Positions 35,140 to 43,349 of a stretch of 64,000 bases of DNA are shown here, in pieces. How positions within the stretch are numbered: position 1 is the stretch's first letter; every line of letters begins with the position of its first letter. Origin of the DNA: Arthrobacter_E sp044748305 (GTDB lineage Bacteria; Actinomycetota; Actinomycetes; Actinomycetales; Micrococcaceae); assembly GCF_044748305.1 (NCBI RefSeq), contig NZ_JBIVFT010000007.1:62001-126000 (forward strand), given 5' to 3'. The position numbers and the translations under genes were made by a program. The notes below the pieces were generated by a model. That model was not told the origin of the DNA. It saw nothing but the letters and a program-made list of their open reading frames with translations, and searched no databases.

Positions 35140-37887
35140 TCAGGCGTCGCCGCCCGCGCCTCCCGTGGTTCCGGCGTTGACGTCGAGGAGGCGGTACTTC
35201 TCGATCGCCTGGGCCGGAGCCTGGGCGTCGACCTTGCCCTGGCGGGCCAGCATCTGAAGGGTCTTCACGACCACCGAGTGGGTGTCGTTCTTGAAGAAGC
35301 GCCGGGCGGCCTGGCGGGTGTCGGAGAAGCCGAAGCCGTCTGCACCGAGCACGCCGTAGTCGTTCGGGATGAACTGCCGGATCTGGTCTGGGACGGCCTT
35401 CATGTAGTCGGAGACCGCCACCACGGGACCCTCGGCGCCTTCCAGCTGACGGGTCACGAACGGCACCCGGGCTTCGGCGCCCGGGTTGAGGAACTCATGC
35501 TCCTCGGCGGCCAGGCCGTCACGACGCAGCTCGTTCCAGCTGGTCACACTCCACACATCGGCGGCGACGCCCCAGTCTTCGGCGAGGATCTGCTGGGCGT
35601 CCAGGGCCCACGGCACCGAGACGCCGGACGCGAGTACCTGCGCACGCGGCTTGCCCTCGGCATCCGGTGCGGCGGAGAGCTTGTAGATGCCCTTCAGCAC
35701 GCCGTCGACGTCCAGGTTCTCCGGCTCGGCCGGCTGGTGGATCGGCTCGTTGTACACCGTGAGGTAGTACATCAGGTTCCGGTCCTCGGAGTCCGGGCCG
35801 TACATGCGTTCGAGGCCGTCCCGGAAGATGTGGGCGATCTCGTAGCCGTAGGCCGGGTCATAGGTGACGACGGCGGGGTTGGTGCTCGCGAGCAGCGGAG
35901 AGTGGCCGTCGGCGTGCTGGAGTCCTTCTCCGGTCAGGGTGGTGCGACCTGCCGTGGCCCCGATGATGAAGCCGCGGGTCATCTGGTCGCCGGCGGCCCA
36001 GAAGGAGTCACCGGTGCGCTGGAAGCCGAACATCGAGTAGAAGACGTAGATCGGCACGAGCGGCTGGCCATGGGTCGCGTAGGCGGTGCCCGCCGCGGTG
36101 AAGGCCGCGACGGCCCCGGCCTCGTTGATACCGGGGTGGATCAGCTGGCCGAGCGGGGACTCCTTGTAGGCCAGGACCAGTTCGCGGTCTACGGACAGGT
36201 AGTTCTGGCCCTTGGGGTTGTAGATCTTCGCGGTGGGGAAGAAGGCGTCCATGCCGAAGGTCCGGGACTCGTCCGGCACCACGGGGACGAGACGCTTGCC
36301 GAAGTCCTTGTCGCGGAGCAGATCCTTGAGCATGCGGACGAAGGCCATGGTGGTGGCGGCCTTCTGCTTGCCGGAACCCTTCTTGGCCACCTCGTAGGAC
36401 TTGGCGTCCGGCAGCTTCACCTCGACGTGCTCAGGCCGGCGCTCGGGGACCGAACCGCCCAGGGCCGCACGGCGCTCCATCATGTACTTGATCTCCGGAG
36501 CGTCATCGCCCGGGTGGTAGTACGGCGGGCGGTAGAGATCCTTTTCGAGGACCTCGTCGCTGATCGGGATGCGGAGCAGATCACGGAAGGCCTTCAGGTC
36601 CTCCATGGTCAGCTTCTTCATCTGGTGCGTCGCATTGCGGGCTTCGAAGTGCGCCCCGAGGCCGTAGCCCTTGACCGTCTTGGCCAGGATCACCGTCGGT
36701 TTGCCCTTGAACTCGGTGGCGGCCTTGTAGGCGGCGTAGACCTTGCGGTAGTCATGACCACCACGCTTGAGATTCCAGATCTGGTCATCCGTCAGATCGG
36801 CGACCAGTTCCTTGGTCTGGGCACTGCGACCGAAGAAGTGTTCGCGGATGAAGGCGCCGTTCTCGGCCTTGAAGGTCTGGTAGTCGCCGTCCACGGTGTC
36901 GTTCATGATGTTGACGAGTGAACCGTCGGTGTCCTTGGACAGGAGACCGTCCCACTCGCGGCCCCAGACGACCTTGATGACGTTCCAGCCGGCGCCGCGG
37001 AAGAATGCTTCAAGTTCCTGCATGATCTTGCCGTTGCCACGCACCGGCCCATCGAGGCGCTGGAGGTTGCAGTTGATCACGAAGTTGAGATTGTCGAGCC
37101 CCTCGTTGGCGGCGAGCTGGAGCAGGCCGCGGCTTTCGGGCTCGTCCATCTCACCGTCGCCGAGGAAGGCCCAGACCTGCTGGTCACTGGTGTCCTTGAG
37201 GCCGCGGTCCTGGAGGTAGCGGTTCGCCTGGGCCTGGTAGATGGCGTTCATGGGGCCGATGCCCATGGAGACCGTCGGGAACTCCCAGAAGTGGGGCATC
37301 AGGCGCGGGTGGGGGTACGAGGAGAGGGCATGCCCTTCCTTGGACTTCTCCTGGCGGAATCCGTCTAGATCCTCTTCGCTGAGGCGGCCTTCCATGAAGG
37401 CGCGGGCGTACATGCCGGGGGAGGCGTGGCCCTGGAAGAAGACCTGGTCGCCGCCGCCGGCGTGGTCCTTGCCGCGGAAGAAGTGATTGAAGCCGACTTC
37501 GTAGAGGGTGGCCGCGCCCGCATAGGTGGAGATGTGGCCGCCGACGCCGATGTCGGCGCGCTGGGCGCGGTGCACCATGATCGCGGCGTTCCAGCGCATG
37601 GCACGGCGGTAGGCCCGCTCGTATTCCTCATTGCCCGGGTATTCAGGCTCCTGGTCCGCGGGGATGGTGTTGACGTAGTCGGTCGTGGTCACCATCGGCA
37701 CGCCCACGGACTTCGCTCCGGCGCGCTGCAGCAGCGAGCGCATCACGTACTGAGCGCGCCCGGTGCCCTGTTCCCGCACCAGGGCGTCAAAGGACTCGAC
37801 CCATTCCCCGGTCTCCTCCGGATCAGTGTCCGGCAGGGCGGTGGTGAGGGCGCTCAGGATCGAGGGCGTGATTTCTTCTGCAGCCAC
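35140..37887 (-). CDS. aceE: pyruvate dehydrogenase E1 component (homodimeric)
   Basis: A 915-residue AceE that decarboxylates pyruvate with thiamine diphosphate and feeds acetyl groups to E2. GTG at 37887 is chosen since AGAGG lies 8 nt upstream and the family length is met; the frame extends to 37986 without a good start. The cofactor motif FLGDGEMDEPES through NFVINCNLQRLDGPV is intact, as is GGHISTYAGAATLYEVGFNHFF near the N-terminus. E2 and E3 are not adjacent. Its place inside the purine cluster, with a weak IclR-type box at its promoter, suggests a link with glyoxylate oxidation. Confidence 0.95.
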   Translation of the reverse strand: MAAEEITPSILSALTTALPDTDPEETGEWVESFDALVREQGTGRAQYVMRSLLQRAGAKSVGVPMVTTTDYVNTIPADQEPEYPGNEEYERAYRRAMRWNAAIMVHRAQRADIGVGGHISTYAGAATLYEVGFNHFFRGKDHAGGGDQVFFQGHASPGMYARAFMEGRLSEEDLDGFRQEKSKEGHALSSYPHPRLMPHFWEFPTVSMGIGPMNAIYQAQANRYLQDRGLKDTSDQQVWAFLGDGEMDEPESRGLLQLAANEGLDNLNFVINCNLQRLDGPVRGNGKIMQELEAFFRGAGWNVIKVVWGREWDGLLSKDTDGSLVNIMNDTVDGDYQTFKAENGAFIREHFFGRSAQTKELVADLTDDQIWNLKRGGHDYRKVYAAYKAATEFKGKPTVILAKTVKGYGLGAHFEARNATHQMKKLTMEDLKAFRDLLRIPISDEVLEKDLYRPPYYHPGDDAPEIKYMMERRAALGGSVPERRPEHVEVKLPDAKSYEVAKKGSGKQKAATTMAFVRMLKDLLRDKDFGKRLVPVVPDESRTFGMDAFFPTAKIYNPKGQNYLSVDRELVLAYKESPLGQLIHPGINEAGAVAAFTAAGTAYATHGQPLVPIYVFYSMFGFQRTGDSFWAAGDQMTRGFIIGATAGRTTLTGEGLQHADGHSPLLASTNPAVVTYDPAYGYEIAHIFRDGLERMYGPDSEDRNLMYYLTVYNEPIHQPAEPENLDVDGVLKGIYKLSAAPDAEGKPRAQVLASGVSVPWALDAQQILAEDWGVAADVWSVTSWNELRRDGLAAEEHEFLNPGAEARVPFVTRQLEGAEGPVVAVSDYMKAVPDQIRQFIPNDYGVLGADGFGFSDTRQAARRFFKNDTHSVVVKTLQMLARQGKVDAQAPAQAIEKYRLLDVNAGTTGGAGGDA

Positions 37888-37939
37888 AGGTGACCTCTCT
37901 TCATCGAATGGTTGGGCTGGCGTCGCGATGGCGACGTCT

Positions 37940-37954
37940 TTCCGACATGCGAAA
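37940..37954. promoter_or_regulatory. weak IclR-type box upstream of aceE
   Basis: TTCCGACATGCGAAA matches the perfect box at 25045 at 11 of 15 positions and lies 53 bp before the aceE start. It is the weakest of the plausible boxes. Confidence 0.35.
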
Positions 37955-38180
37955 AAATAATTCTGTCTATCGAGATTAGACGGCATCGGCGGCTTGCGTC
38001 AACGACGAGAGCTTTCCTCCGATTGCGACGACGGCGGGCGCTTCCGAGGCCCCTGTCGCCGACGTGGGCGGACGCCTGAATCAAGGGGATTGGTATGCCA
38101 AATATGACTGTCGACACTCGTCTACCGTTGACCAGCTGTGATGTGGGCCATATTCTGGATTCCATACTTCAATAAAACAG

Positions 38181-38195
38181 TTCCGCATTATGGAA
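38181..38195. promoter_or_regulatory. IclR-type box before the allantoin-type permease
   Basis: TTCCG-CATTA-TGGAA has one arm mismatch and lies 64 bp upstream of the permease start. The 371-bp gap 37888-38258 otherwise contains AT-rich promoter-like DNA and no gene that I can support. Confidence 0.65.
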
Positions 38196-38258
38196 AGACA
38201 CCTGAGGGGGGATGTCGACCAAGGGGTGCGGAACCGTCCGCATCGAAATGGAGCAACC

Positions 38259-39872
38259 ATGCAGACGAACCCCAATGGCGCGGAGGCCACCTCCGCCCCG
38301 AATCCTGAACAGCCCTCGGGGCTGGGACAACCGGCAGGTCCGGCCCACGCGGCACATGCGGGGGAAGGACACCCGCATCACGCCGAATTCGCCGGTGACC
38401 TTCCCCGGCTTTCCGAGGCGGTCGGCGTCGAACTCAGCGAGAGGCTGTACAACAAGGACCTCGCCCCCACCCGCAAGGCGGGGCGCACCTGGACCGCCTA
38501 CAGCATCTTCACCCTCTGGGCGAACGACGTTCACAGCCTCGGCAACTACGCGTTCGCCGTCGGCCTCTTCGCCCTGGGCATGGGCGCCTGGCAGATCCTC
38601 CTGGCCCTCGGGGTCGGGGCGGTGCTGCTGTTCCTGCTGCTGAACTTCTCCGGCTTCATGGGTCAGAAGACCGGTCTGCCGTTCCCGGTGATGAGCCGCA
38701 TCAGTTTCGGCATCCACGGTGCACAGATCGCCAGCATCATCCGCGGCGCCGTCGCGGTCGCCTGGTTCGGCATCCAGACCTATCTCGCCTCGGTGATCTT
38801 CCGCATCATGATCATCAAGCTGGCTCCCGGGCTCGCCCCGCTGGACCACAATGACATCCTCGGCTTGTCCACCCTCGGTTGGATCGCCTTCGTGATCCTC
38901 TGGATCATCCAGCTGATCATCGTGAGCTTCGGCATGGAGATGATCCGTAAGTACGAGGCCTTCGCGGGACCCATCATCCTGGTGACCATGGCCGCACTGG
39001 CCATCTGGGTCTTCGTTCAGGCGGGCGGGACCATCGAACTCAACGGCATCAAGCACATGGACACCGCCGAGACATGGCGGAACGTGTTCGCCGGCGGCGC
39101 GCTGTGGGTCTCCATCTACGGAACCTTCGTCCTGAACTTCTGCGACTTCACCCGTAACGCCGTGGCCCGGAAGTCGATCGTCAAGGGCAACTTCTGGGGT
39201 ATCCCGATCAACATGCTCCTCTTCGGCGGCATCGTGGTGGTCCTGGCAGGTGGCCAGTTCAAGATCAACGGCACCCTGATCTCCTCACCGTCGGACGTGG
39301 TCCAGTTGATCCCCAACACGCTGTTGCTGGTCCTGGCGTGCCTGGCGCTGCTGGTTCTGACGGTGGCCGTGAACCTCATGGCCAACTTCGTGGCCCCGGT
39401 CTACGCCCTGACGAACCTGTTCCCGCGGCACCTGAACTTCCGCCGTGCGGCCTGGGTCAGCGGCACCATCGGCCTGATCATCCTGCCCTGGAACCTCTAC
39501 AACAACCCGTTCGTCATCGTGTACTTCCTCGGTGGCCTGGGCGCCCTGCTCGGTCCGCTGTTCGGCGTCGTGATGGCGGACTACTGGCTGATCCGCCGCG
39601 GCAAGGTCGAGGTCACCCGCCTCTACACCGAGGACGTCTCCGGCCCCTACTTCTACCGCCGGGGCTTCAACCCGAAGGCGATCACCGCGCTCGTCGTGGC
39701 CGCCGCCGTCGCCGTGATCATCGCGTTCGTCCCGGCTCTGGACCATCTGGCGCCTTTCGCCTGGTTCTTCGGGGCCGGCGTCGCAGCCCTCGTCTACTAC
39801 CTGATCGCCGATCGTGGCGCCCGGTACCTTGACACTGATGGTGAAGCCATCGCCGTCGCGAGCACCCACTGA
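38259..39872 (+). CDS. NCS1 allantoin/hydantoin-type permease
   Basis: A 537-residue NCS1-family transporter with about 12 membrane helices. The first helix motif TLWANDVHSLGNYAFAVGLF resembles allantoin permease PucI and hydantoin transporter Mhp1. A His/Pro/Gly-rich 55-residue N-terminal tail precedes it. GGAG lies 5 nt before the chosen ATG; an earlier in-frame start would begin inside the operator. It leads an operon with the racemase-family gene and an SDR, so the ligand is most likely allantoin or a related ureide. Confidence 0.9.
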   Translation: MQTNPNGAEATSAPNPEQPSGLGQPAGPAHAAHAGEGHPHHAEFAGDLPRLSEAVGVELSERLYNKDLAPTRKAGRTWTAYSIFTLWANDVHSLGNYAFAVGLFALGMGAWQILLALGVGAVLLFLLLNFSGFMGQKTGLPFPVMSRISFGIHGAQIASIIRGAVAVAWFGIQTYLASVIFRIMIIKLAPGLAPLDHNDILGLSTLGWIAFVILWIIQLIIVSFGMEMIRKYEAFAGPIILVTMAALAIWVFVQAGGTIELNGIKHMDTAETWRNVFAGGALWVSIYGTFVLNFCDFTRNAVARKSIVKGNFWGIPINMLLFGGIVVVLAGGQFKINGTLISSPSDVVQLIPNTLLLVLACLALLVLTVAVNLMANFVAPVYALTNLFPRHLNFRRAAWVSGTIGLIILPWNLYNNPFVIVYFLGGLGALLGPLFGVVMADYWLIRRGKVEVTRLYTEDVSGPYFYRRGFNPKAITALVVAAAVAVIIAFVPALDHLAPFAWFFGAGVAALVYYLIADRGARYLDTDGEAIAVASTH

Positions 39873-39906
39873 ATCCGCGCCCGCCGCATCCGAGAGAAGG
39901 AACATC

Positions 39907-40632
39907 ATGAAGATCCTGGTCGCCAACGTCAACACCACGCGGACCATGACCGAATCCATCGCGGCCCAGGCGCGGGCCGTCGCGGCGCCCGGGACCGAGA
40001 TCGTGGGCATCACCCCGCGATTCGGTGCGGACTCGTGTGAGGGGAACTTCGAGAGCTATCTGGCGGCAGTCGCCGTCATGGACTCGATCGTCAACTACGA
40101 GGGCGAGTACGACGCCGTCGTCCAGGCCGGGTACGGCGAGCACGGTCGTGAGGGGCTTCAGGAACTGCTGGACGTGCCGGTCGTCGACATCACGGAGGCG
40201 GCCGCCAGTACGGCCATGTTCCTCGGTCACAAGTACTCGGTGGTCACCACCCTGGACCGGGCCGTTCCGCTCATCGAGGACCGGCTGAAGCTCGCGGGGC
40301 TCGATGACCGTTGCGCCTCCGTCCGGGCCAGCGGCATGGCCGTGCTGGAACTGGAGGAGCACCCGGACCGCGCTGTCGAGGCGATCGTCCGGCAGGCCGA
40401 GCTGGCCGTCACCGAGGACAAGGCGGAAGTGATCGTATTGGGCTGTGGCGGCATGGCGAACCTCGACGAGCAGATCCGCCAACGCTGCGGAGTCCCCGTC
40501 GTGGACGGTGTCGCCGCGGCGGTGACCATTGCCGAGTCGCTCGTGCGGATGGGCCTCTCCACCTCCAAGGTGCGGACCTTCGCGGCGCCCCGGCCCAAGA
40601 AGGTCATCGGCTGGCCCATCACGCAGAACTGA
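39907..40632 (+). CDS. Asp/Glu-hydantoin racemase family protein (allantoin racemase-like)
   Basis: A 241-residue protein of the Asp/Glu racemase superfamily, hydantoin/allantoin racemase branch, 34 bp behind the ureide permease. The family uses two cysteines. The second is present as Cys180 in VLGCGGMANL. The first, normally in an ACFGDPG-type motif, is replaced: the matching segment here is AGYGEHG with Gly75. A separate Cys44 exists in GADSCEGN. It may therefore not racemise allantoin by the usual two-base mechanism and could resemble single-cysteine relatives such as arylmalonate decarboxylase. Confidence 0.8.
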   Translation: MKILVANVNTTRTMTESIAAQARAVAAPGTEIVGITPRFGADSCEGNFESYLAAVAVMDSIVNYEGEYDAVVQAGYGEHGREGLQELLDVPVVDITEAAASTAMFLGHKYSVVTTLDRAVPLIEDRLKLAGLDDRCASVRASGMAVLELEEHPDRAVEAIVRQAELAVTEDKAEVIVLGCGGMANLDEQIRQRCGVPVVDGVAAAVTIAESLVRMGLSTSKVRTFAAPRPKKVIGWPITQN

Positions 40633-40658
40633 CGGCGCGCGGGGATAGGGTTCCAGAC

Positions 40659-41423
40659 ATGAGTGAAGCAGCACAGCAGTCCGGGAAGGTCGCCGTCGTG
40701 ACGGGGGCCGGCTCCGGTATCGGGCGCGCCGTCGCCCGTCTTCTCCTGGCCGAAGGCTGGCGGGTGGTTCTCGCGGGACGGCGGGAAACCGCCCTCGTGG
40801 AGACCGCAGCCGGCTCGGAGGAGGCTCTCGCGGTGCCGTGCGATGTCACGGTGGCCGACGACGTCGCACGCCTCTTCCGGCGGGCACGCGAGCGGTTCGG
40901 GCGGGTGGATCTGCTGTTCAACAACGCGGGCATCTTCGGCCCGGGCGGCGCGGTCGATGAGATCGAAGCGGCCGGTTTCGAGGAGACCCTGCGGGTCAAT
41001 GTGACGGGGGCCTTCCTGTGCGCCGCCGAGGCGGTGCGGGTCATGAGGACACAGTCGCCGCAGGGCGGCCGCATCATCAACAACGGATCCATTTCGGCGC
41101 ATTCGCCGCGGCCGCGTTCCGTGGCGTACACGGTGAGCAAGCACGCGATCAGCGGCCTCACGAAGAGCATCGAGCTGGACGGTCGGGCCGCGGGGATCAG
41201 TTGCGGGCAGATCGACATCGGCAACACACGCACCGAGATCATGGACGTGATCGGAGTCGGTGACGGTGCCCTGCAGGCGGACGGCTCACGGAAGGTGGAA
41301 CCGATGTTCCCCGTGGAGGATGCGGCGCGAGCCGTGCTCCTCATGGCGTCGATGCCGCCCAGCGCGTCCGTCGGAAGCCTCCTCGTCACGGCGGCAGGCA
41401 TGCCGTTCGTGGGACGAGGCTGA
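40659..41423 (+). CDS. short-chain dehydrogenase/reductase
   Basis: A 254-residue classical SDR with cofactor motif TGAGSGIG (about residues 16-23), NNAG, and the catalytic YTVSK motif with an upstream Ser (GSISAHS). It lies 26 bp behind the racemase-family gene and probably belongs to that operon. An Arg pair in LAGRRE after the second strand favours NADP(H). A substrate such as ureidoglycolate or another hydroxy acid is conceivable from context only. Confidence 0.88.
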   Translation: MSEAAQQSGKVAVVTGAGSGIGRAVARLLLAEGWRVVLAGRRETALVETAAGSEEALAVPCDVTVADDVARLFRRARERFGRVDLLFNNAGIFGPGGAVDEIEAAGFEETLRVNVTGAFLCAAEAVRVMRTQSPQGGRIINNGSISAHSPRPRSVAYTVSKHAISGLTKSIELDGRAAGISCGQIDIGNTRTEIMDVIGVGDGALQADGSRKVEPMFPVEDAARAVLLMASMPPSASVGSLLVTAAGMPFVGRG

Positions 41424-41438
41424 CCCGCCCCACCCCAT

Positions 41439-41495
41439 CGAGAAGGCACTTGATCACAGTGTTCCCCGCCGGGACTGTGATCAAGTGCCTTCTCG
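41439..41495. repeat. long hairpin, gene-end family
   Basis: A perfect 22-bp stem (41439-41460 with 41474-41495), loop 13 nt. The outer end is CGAGAAGGCACTTG and the inner end ACAGT/ACTGT as in the copies at 43098 and 44852. It follows the SDR stop. Confidence 0.85.
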
Positions 41496-41529
41496 CGTTA
41501 AAGAGGGCCGGTTGGTGGCCCTCCAGATA

Positions 41530-41620
41530 TGAGTAGATCCGAATAAAGCAGATATTACAGGTTCCGCTAGACGATAATTCTTTCTCTTGTTGTGGAATAA
41601 ATGTGATGAGGATTACCTTT
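41530..41620 (+). promoter_or_regulatory. shared regulatory leader, copy 1 (MFS gene)
   Basis: This block aligns without large gaps to 43209-43300. Shared pieces are CCGAATAAAGCAGATATTAC, TGTGGAAT and a CRP-like TGTGAT...GATTAC at 41602-41617. TTCCGCTAGACGATA at 41562-41576 matches the IclR-type box at 11 of 15 positions. Confidence 0.65.
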
Positions 41621-41693
41621 AGTCGACTTGGACATCGGGCACGCGTCCCGCGGTTTTCACTCATTGGAAGTTGTGACTTTGCAAAGGAGCAAA

Positions 41694-43076
41694 ATGTCTG
41701 ACAACACAACGGCCGCCTCGGGCAATGCGGCCACGATCCCCTCGAAGGGGGGTGCGTCCCGGGCCGGGAAGGTCGGCTGGGTGCGCTGGTCCATCGGATT
41801 CCTGCTGTTCTTCGCCGTGTTGATCAACTACATCGATCGCAGTTCCATGTCGGTCGCCGAACACGACATGCGGATGGAGTTCGGCCTCACCGAAGGTCAG
41901 ATCGGCATCATCCTGGGCAGCTTCGGATGGAGCTACGCCATCATGCAGATCCCCATGGGGATGCTGCTGGACAAGATCGGCATCAAGTGGGTCATGCGAG
42001 TCGCGACCACCCTGTGGGCGATCTCGTGCTTCCTGACCGCGGCGATCAGTGGCATGGGTCTGCTCCTCGTCGCCCGCCTGATCCTCGGCCTCGCCGAAGC
42101 GCCGATCTTCCCCGGCGCCATGAAGACCACCAGCTACTGGTTCCCACGCAACGAACGCGGCATGGCCACCGTGATCTTCGACAGCGGTCAGCGCCTGTCC
42201 AATGTGATCGGCTTCCCGATCGTCGGCGCAGCGGTCGCGATGTTCGGGTGGCGCGGCGCGTTCATCACCATCGGCATCCTCAGCCTCATCTACACGGCGG
42301 TCTTCTTCTTCCGCTACCGCGACCCGAAGGAGATGAACCGCAAGGGCAAGCTGAGCGACGCCGAGCTGGATCACATCCTCTCCGGTGGTGCACAGCACGA
42401 GGATGCGCCGAAGCCGAACCCGCTCGCCAACCTCGGCTACATCCTGCGGCAGCGCAAGGTCTGGGGCATGTCGCTCGGGCTGGGCTGCGCTGGCTACGTG
42501 CAGTGGATGCTGCTGACGTGGCTCCCCGGCTTCCTGCAGTCCCAGATGCACATGGACGTCGCCAAGTCAGGGCTCTTCACAGCGGTGCCCTGGTTGTTCG
42601 CGGTGATCGTGCAGTATCTGCTGCCAGGGTTCTGGCTGGACCGCATGGTCAAGAACGGCCGGTCCAGCACGGCCGTCCGGCGCGCATTCATCGTCGGTGG
42701 CATGCTGCTTGCGACCACGATCGTCGGAACCGCCTTCACTCACGATCTCTTCTGGTCGCTCGTGTGGATCACGCTCGGGACCACCGGCATCACCATCGCC
42801 TTCAGCGTCACGAACTCTCTTCCTGCCCTGATCGCCCCGGAAGGTGCCGTGGGTGCGACCGGAGCCGTCATGAACACGGTGAACAACCTCATCGGAACTA
42901 CCGCTCCGATCGTCACGGGATTCATCGTGCAGTTCACCGGAAGCTTCGCCTGGGCGTTCATCGTGGCCGGCATCATGCTGGTGGTCGGTCTGTTCTTCTA
43001 CCTCGTGGTGCTCGGCCGGATCGAGCAGATCCCGACGGCCGAGGAGCGGGTGGCGTCTGCGCAGCCCGCCGCGTAG
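41694..43076 (+). CDS. MFS transporter, anion:cation symporter (ACS) type
   Basis: A 460-residue major facilitator with 12 predicted helices. It resembles the ACS branch that carries sugar acids and other organic anions (VLINYIDRSSMSVAEHDM, GMLLDKIGIKW, ARLILGLAEAPIFPGAMK). AAAGGAG lies 4 nt before the ATG at 41694. Its upstream region is a duplicate of the one before the dctA-like gene, which implies joint control. The substrate may be an organic acid related to glyoxylate or ureides, but this is not shown. Confidence 0.88.
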   Translation: MSDNTTAASGNAATIPSKGGASRAGKVGWVRWSIGFLLFFAVLINYIDRSSMSVAEHDMRMEFGLTEGQIGIILGSFGWSYAIMQIPMGMLLDKIGIKWVMRVATTLWAISCFLTAAISGMGLLLVARLILGLAEAPIFPGAMKTTSYWFPRNERGMATVIFDSGQRLSNVIGFPIVGAAVAMFGWRGAFITIGILSLIYTAVFFFRYRDPKEMNRKGKLSDAELDHILSGGAQHEDAPKPNPLANLGYILRQRKVWGMSLGLGCAGYVQWMLLTWLPGFLQSQMHMDVAKSGLFTAVPWLFAVIVQYLLPGFWLDRMVKNGRSSTAVRRAFIVGGMLLATTIVGTAFTHDLFWSLVWITLGTTGITIAFSVTNSLPALIAPEGAVGATGAVMNTVNNLIGTTAPIVTGFIVQFTGSFAWAFIVAGIMLVVGLFFYLVVLGRIEQIPTAEERVASAQPAA

Positions 43077-43097
43077 GCCAGGCTCCGCCTCCGCCGT

Positions 43098-43154
43098 CGA
43101 AATGCCACGTGGGCACAGTGCCAGGTTTCTGGACTGTGCCCACGTGGCGTTTCG
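43098..43154. repeat. long hairpin, gene-end family
   Basis: A 22-bp stem (43098-43119 with 43133-43154, one G-U-type mismatch) extended by CCAG/CTGG in the loop. Outer end CGAAATGCCAC, inner end ACAGT/ACTGT. It follows the MFS stop. Confidence 0.85.
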
Positions 43155-43208
43155 CGTCAGAGAAGAAAGTCCACTCTCGGAACAAGTGAGAGTCCCAACT
43201 CGGAATTG

Positions 43209-43300
43209 TGAGTCATTCCGAATAAAGCAGATATTACAGTTTTCATGATGTGAAAAGTTTTTCTTCCCTTGTGGAATGAGTGTGATCTAGATTACTTTGG
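43209..43300 (+). promoter_or_regulatory. shared regulatory leader, copy 2 (dctA gene)
   Basis: The duplicate of 41530-41620. TTTCA-TGATG-TGAAA (43241-43255), a perfect 5-5-5 palindrome, is in exact register with the IclR-like box of copy 1. TGTGATCTAGATTACT (43281-43296) is close to the CRP consensus. Confidence 0.7.
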
Positions 43301-43349
43301 TCAAACCCGAAGGCCGGGTACACACACTTCACAAGATTGGTTCAGATCA

